Shown in pieces: positions 6,219-7,415 of a stretch of 7,415 bases of DNA. The stretch is from Leucothrix mucor (GTDB taxonomy: Bacteria > Pseudomonadota > Gammaproteobacteria > Thiotrichales > Thiotrichaceae): positions 1 through 7,415 of the forward strand of contig DRMS01000401.1 in assembly GCA_011322515.1 (NCBI GenBank). The letters are read 5' to 3'. A program made the translations under genes and the position numbers. Under the pieces are notes generated by a model. It made no database searches. It was not told the origin of the DNA and saw only the letters and a program-made list of their open reading frames with translations. Each line of letters starts with the position of its first letter. Within the stretch, counting starts at the first letter, position 1.

Positions 6219-7085
6219 ATGAAGCGAAAACTAATAAGTTTTGATTGGGCTATAAAGCGCCTATTGCGTAGTAAAGCTAATCATGAGGTACTGGAAGGTT
6301 TTTTGAGCGAGTTACTAAAAGAGACTGTTTCTATTATTGAAGTGCTTGAGAGTGAGTCTAATCAGGAAACAGAGCAGGATAAATTTAATCGTGTGGATCT
6401 TAAGGTTAAAAATAGTCAGGAGGAAATCATTATTATTGAGATTCAATATGATCGTGAACTGGATTATTTTCAACGTATTCTTTATGCAACCTCAAAGGCC
6501 GTTATTGAGCATCAATACAAAGGGGAGGCGTACCAAAATATTATTAAAGTTATCTCTATTAATATTCTCTACTTTAATTTGGGTGAGGGTGATGATTATG
6601 TTTATAGAGGAACAACTCGGTTTAAGGGGGTACACGAGCAGGATGAGTTAAAATTAACCAGTGGACAGAAAAAGCTATTTTCTAAAGAAAAGACGCATCA
6701 TATTTTTCCAGAGTACTATCTCATTCGTGTTAATAAATTTAATGATATTGCTAAAGACTCTCTTGATGAATGGATCTATTTTCTAAAAAATGAAGAAATC
6801 AAGGAGGGTTTTAAGGCAAAAGGATTAAAAAAAGCGAAAGCTGTGCTAGATGTGATGAAGTTGTCTGAATCAGAACGATTAGCTTATGAGCGATATATGG
6901 AGAATAAAAGCTATCAGTCTAGTATGTATCAGTCTACCTATGTTACGGGACATTTAAAAGGACGACTAGAGGGCAGAGAAGAAGGGAAAATAGAAATGGC
7001 GATTATGATGAAAAAAGAAGGTGAATCGATTGATAAAATCATAAAGTATACTCAGCTTTCAAAACAACAAATAGAGAGCTTGTAA
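6219..7085 (+). CDS. Rpn-family recombination-promoting nuclease / PD-(D/E)XK nuclease-family transposase-like protein
   Basis: A 288-residue protein of the Rpn/PDDEXK_2 type. The N-terminus MKRKLISFDWAIKRLLRSKAN with GFLSELLKE (about 27-35) is typical of the family. The nuclease core shows D60 in NRVDLKV and E74-x-Q76 in IIIIEIQYD, where Gln stands in place of the usual Lys, as is common in this family; R86 and Y89 in FQRILYATSK follow. A central segment (about 107-180) holds HIFPEYYLIRVNKF. The C-terminus has a GRLEGREEGK charged helix (245-254) and ends in KYTQLSKQQIESL. E. coli Rpn proteins are DNA endonucleases that raise RecA-independent recombination; the activity here is inferred. It sits behind a REP-like repeat, has its own -10 box, and is followed after 4 bases by a RAYT gene. 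It appears intact. A paralogue's tail lies at 1-132. Confidence 0.85.
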   Translation: MKRKLISFDWAIKRLLRSKANHEVLEGFLSELLKETVSIIEVLESESNQETEQDKFNRVDLKVKNSQEEIIIIEIQYDRELDYFQRILYATSKAVIEHQYKGEAYQNIIKVISINILYFNLGEGDDYVYRGTTRFKGVHEQDELKLTSGQKKLFSKEKTHHIFPEYYLIRVNKFNDIAKDSLDEWIYFLKNEEIKEGFKAKGLKKAKAVLDVMKLSESERLAYERYMENKSYQSSMYQSTYVTGHLKGRLEGREEGKIEMAIMMKKEGESIDKIIKYTQLSKQQIESL

Positions 7086-7089
7086 TGCT

Positions 7090-7415
7090 ATGCCAAGAAA
7101 ACCTCGTTTCTTTTTGCCCAATGTTCCTGTTCATATGATTATTCGTGGAAATAATCGCCAATCAGTCTTTATTGAGACCGATGATTATTTGGCTTATCAA
7201 CGCTGGATGAAGGAGGGGAGTGATGTTTGCAATTGCCAAATTCACGCTTATGTTTTAATGACGAACCATGTTCATATTTTATTGAGTGCCGATAAGCCAT
7301 CCAATATTTCAAAATTCTCTCAGTCATTAGGCAGAAAGTATGTTCCTTATTTTAATCATAAGTATGGAAAAAGTGGTACGCTTTGGGAAGGGCGTTTTAA
7401 GGCGAGTAGTATTGA
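7090..7415 (+). CDS. REP-associated tyrosine transposase (RAYT, Y1_Tnp/HUH), 3' end outside window
   Basis: The frame runs open from ATG 7090 to the window edge (108 residues). The N-terminus MPRKPRFFLPNVPVHMIIRGNNRQSVF is the classic start of RAYT proteins. CQIHAYVLMTNHVHILL (49-65) contains the HUH metal-binding pair H60/H62. YFNHKYGKSGTLWEGRFKAS (87-106) is a family signature. The catalytic Tyr, normally found further on, is beyond the window, so intactness is unknown. These single-strand DNA enzymes of the IS200/IS605 Y1 type are linked to REP repeats, which they bind and cut. It starts 4 bases after the Rpn stop (an ATG at 7085 overlapping the stop is in another frame), so the two genes are probably co-transcribed and coupled in translation. 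Confidence 0.92.
   Translation, partial: MPRKPRFFLPNVPVHMIIRGNNRQSVFIETDDYLAYQRWMKEGSDVCNCQIHAYVLMTNHVHILLSADKPSNISKFSQSLGRKYVPYFNHKYGKSGTLWEGRFKASSI

Noticed and set aside
6337..6651. 104-codon plus-strand open frame inside the Rpn-family gene
   Set aside because: It lies in another frame of a gene with clear family motifs (D60, E74, Q76) and has no ribosome site or recognisable domain.

Overview
The window looks like a chromosomal segment of a gammaproteobacterium. It carries aat and trxB on the minus strand and ftsK and lolA on the plus strand. These genes neighbour each other in Enterobacterales (aat-cydCD-trxB-lrp-ftsK-lolA-rarA), and the proteins align by eye with their E. coli counterparts over all key motifs. 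The flanks are rich in mobile-element-type sequence (Rpn/PD-(D/E)XK proteins, a REP-associated tyrosine transposase, nested inverted repeats). Such density is common in repeat-rich gammaproteobacteria, but I cannot name genus or species from the sequence.

Layout. 1-132: C-terminal tail of an Rpn-family (PD-(D/E)XK) protein. 133-570: a gene-free island of three nested inverted-repeat systems plus a separate palindrome, bounded by 26-bp arms at 132-157 and 537-562. 571-2327 (minus): trxB followed 5 bases later by aat, an apparent operon. 2328-2872: a divergent intergenic region of about 540 bp with no convincing full gene; E. coli has lrp here. It holds an 11-codon ORF with a textbook Shine-Dalgarno, a start-less open frame, and possible promoter parts. 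2873-5359: ftsK, with a short linker. 5374-6036: lolA, 14 bases after ftsK. 6071-6104: a perfect-palindrome Rho-independent terminator. 6127-6168: REP-like direct and inverted repeat. 6219-7085: a full-length Rpn-family gene with its own TATAAT box. 7090-7415: the first 108 codons of a RAYT (Y1/HUH transposase), 4 bases after the Rpn stop.

How the genes work together. The core is housekeeping: thioredoxin reduction (TrxB), N-degron tagging (Aat), chromosome translocation at the septum (FtsK) and lipoprotein trafficking (LolA). The two ends are accessory. Each has an Rpn-family gene next to repeat DNA, so the housekeeping block is bracketed by paralogous Rpn loci.

The most interesting non-routine items are the nested repeat island and the tightly spaced rpn-RAYT pair behind a REP-like leader. 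I did not find evidence that firmly establishes a new system.
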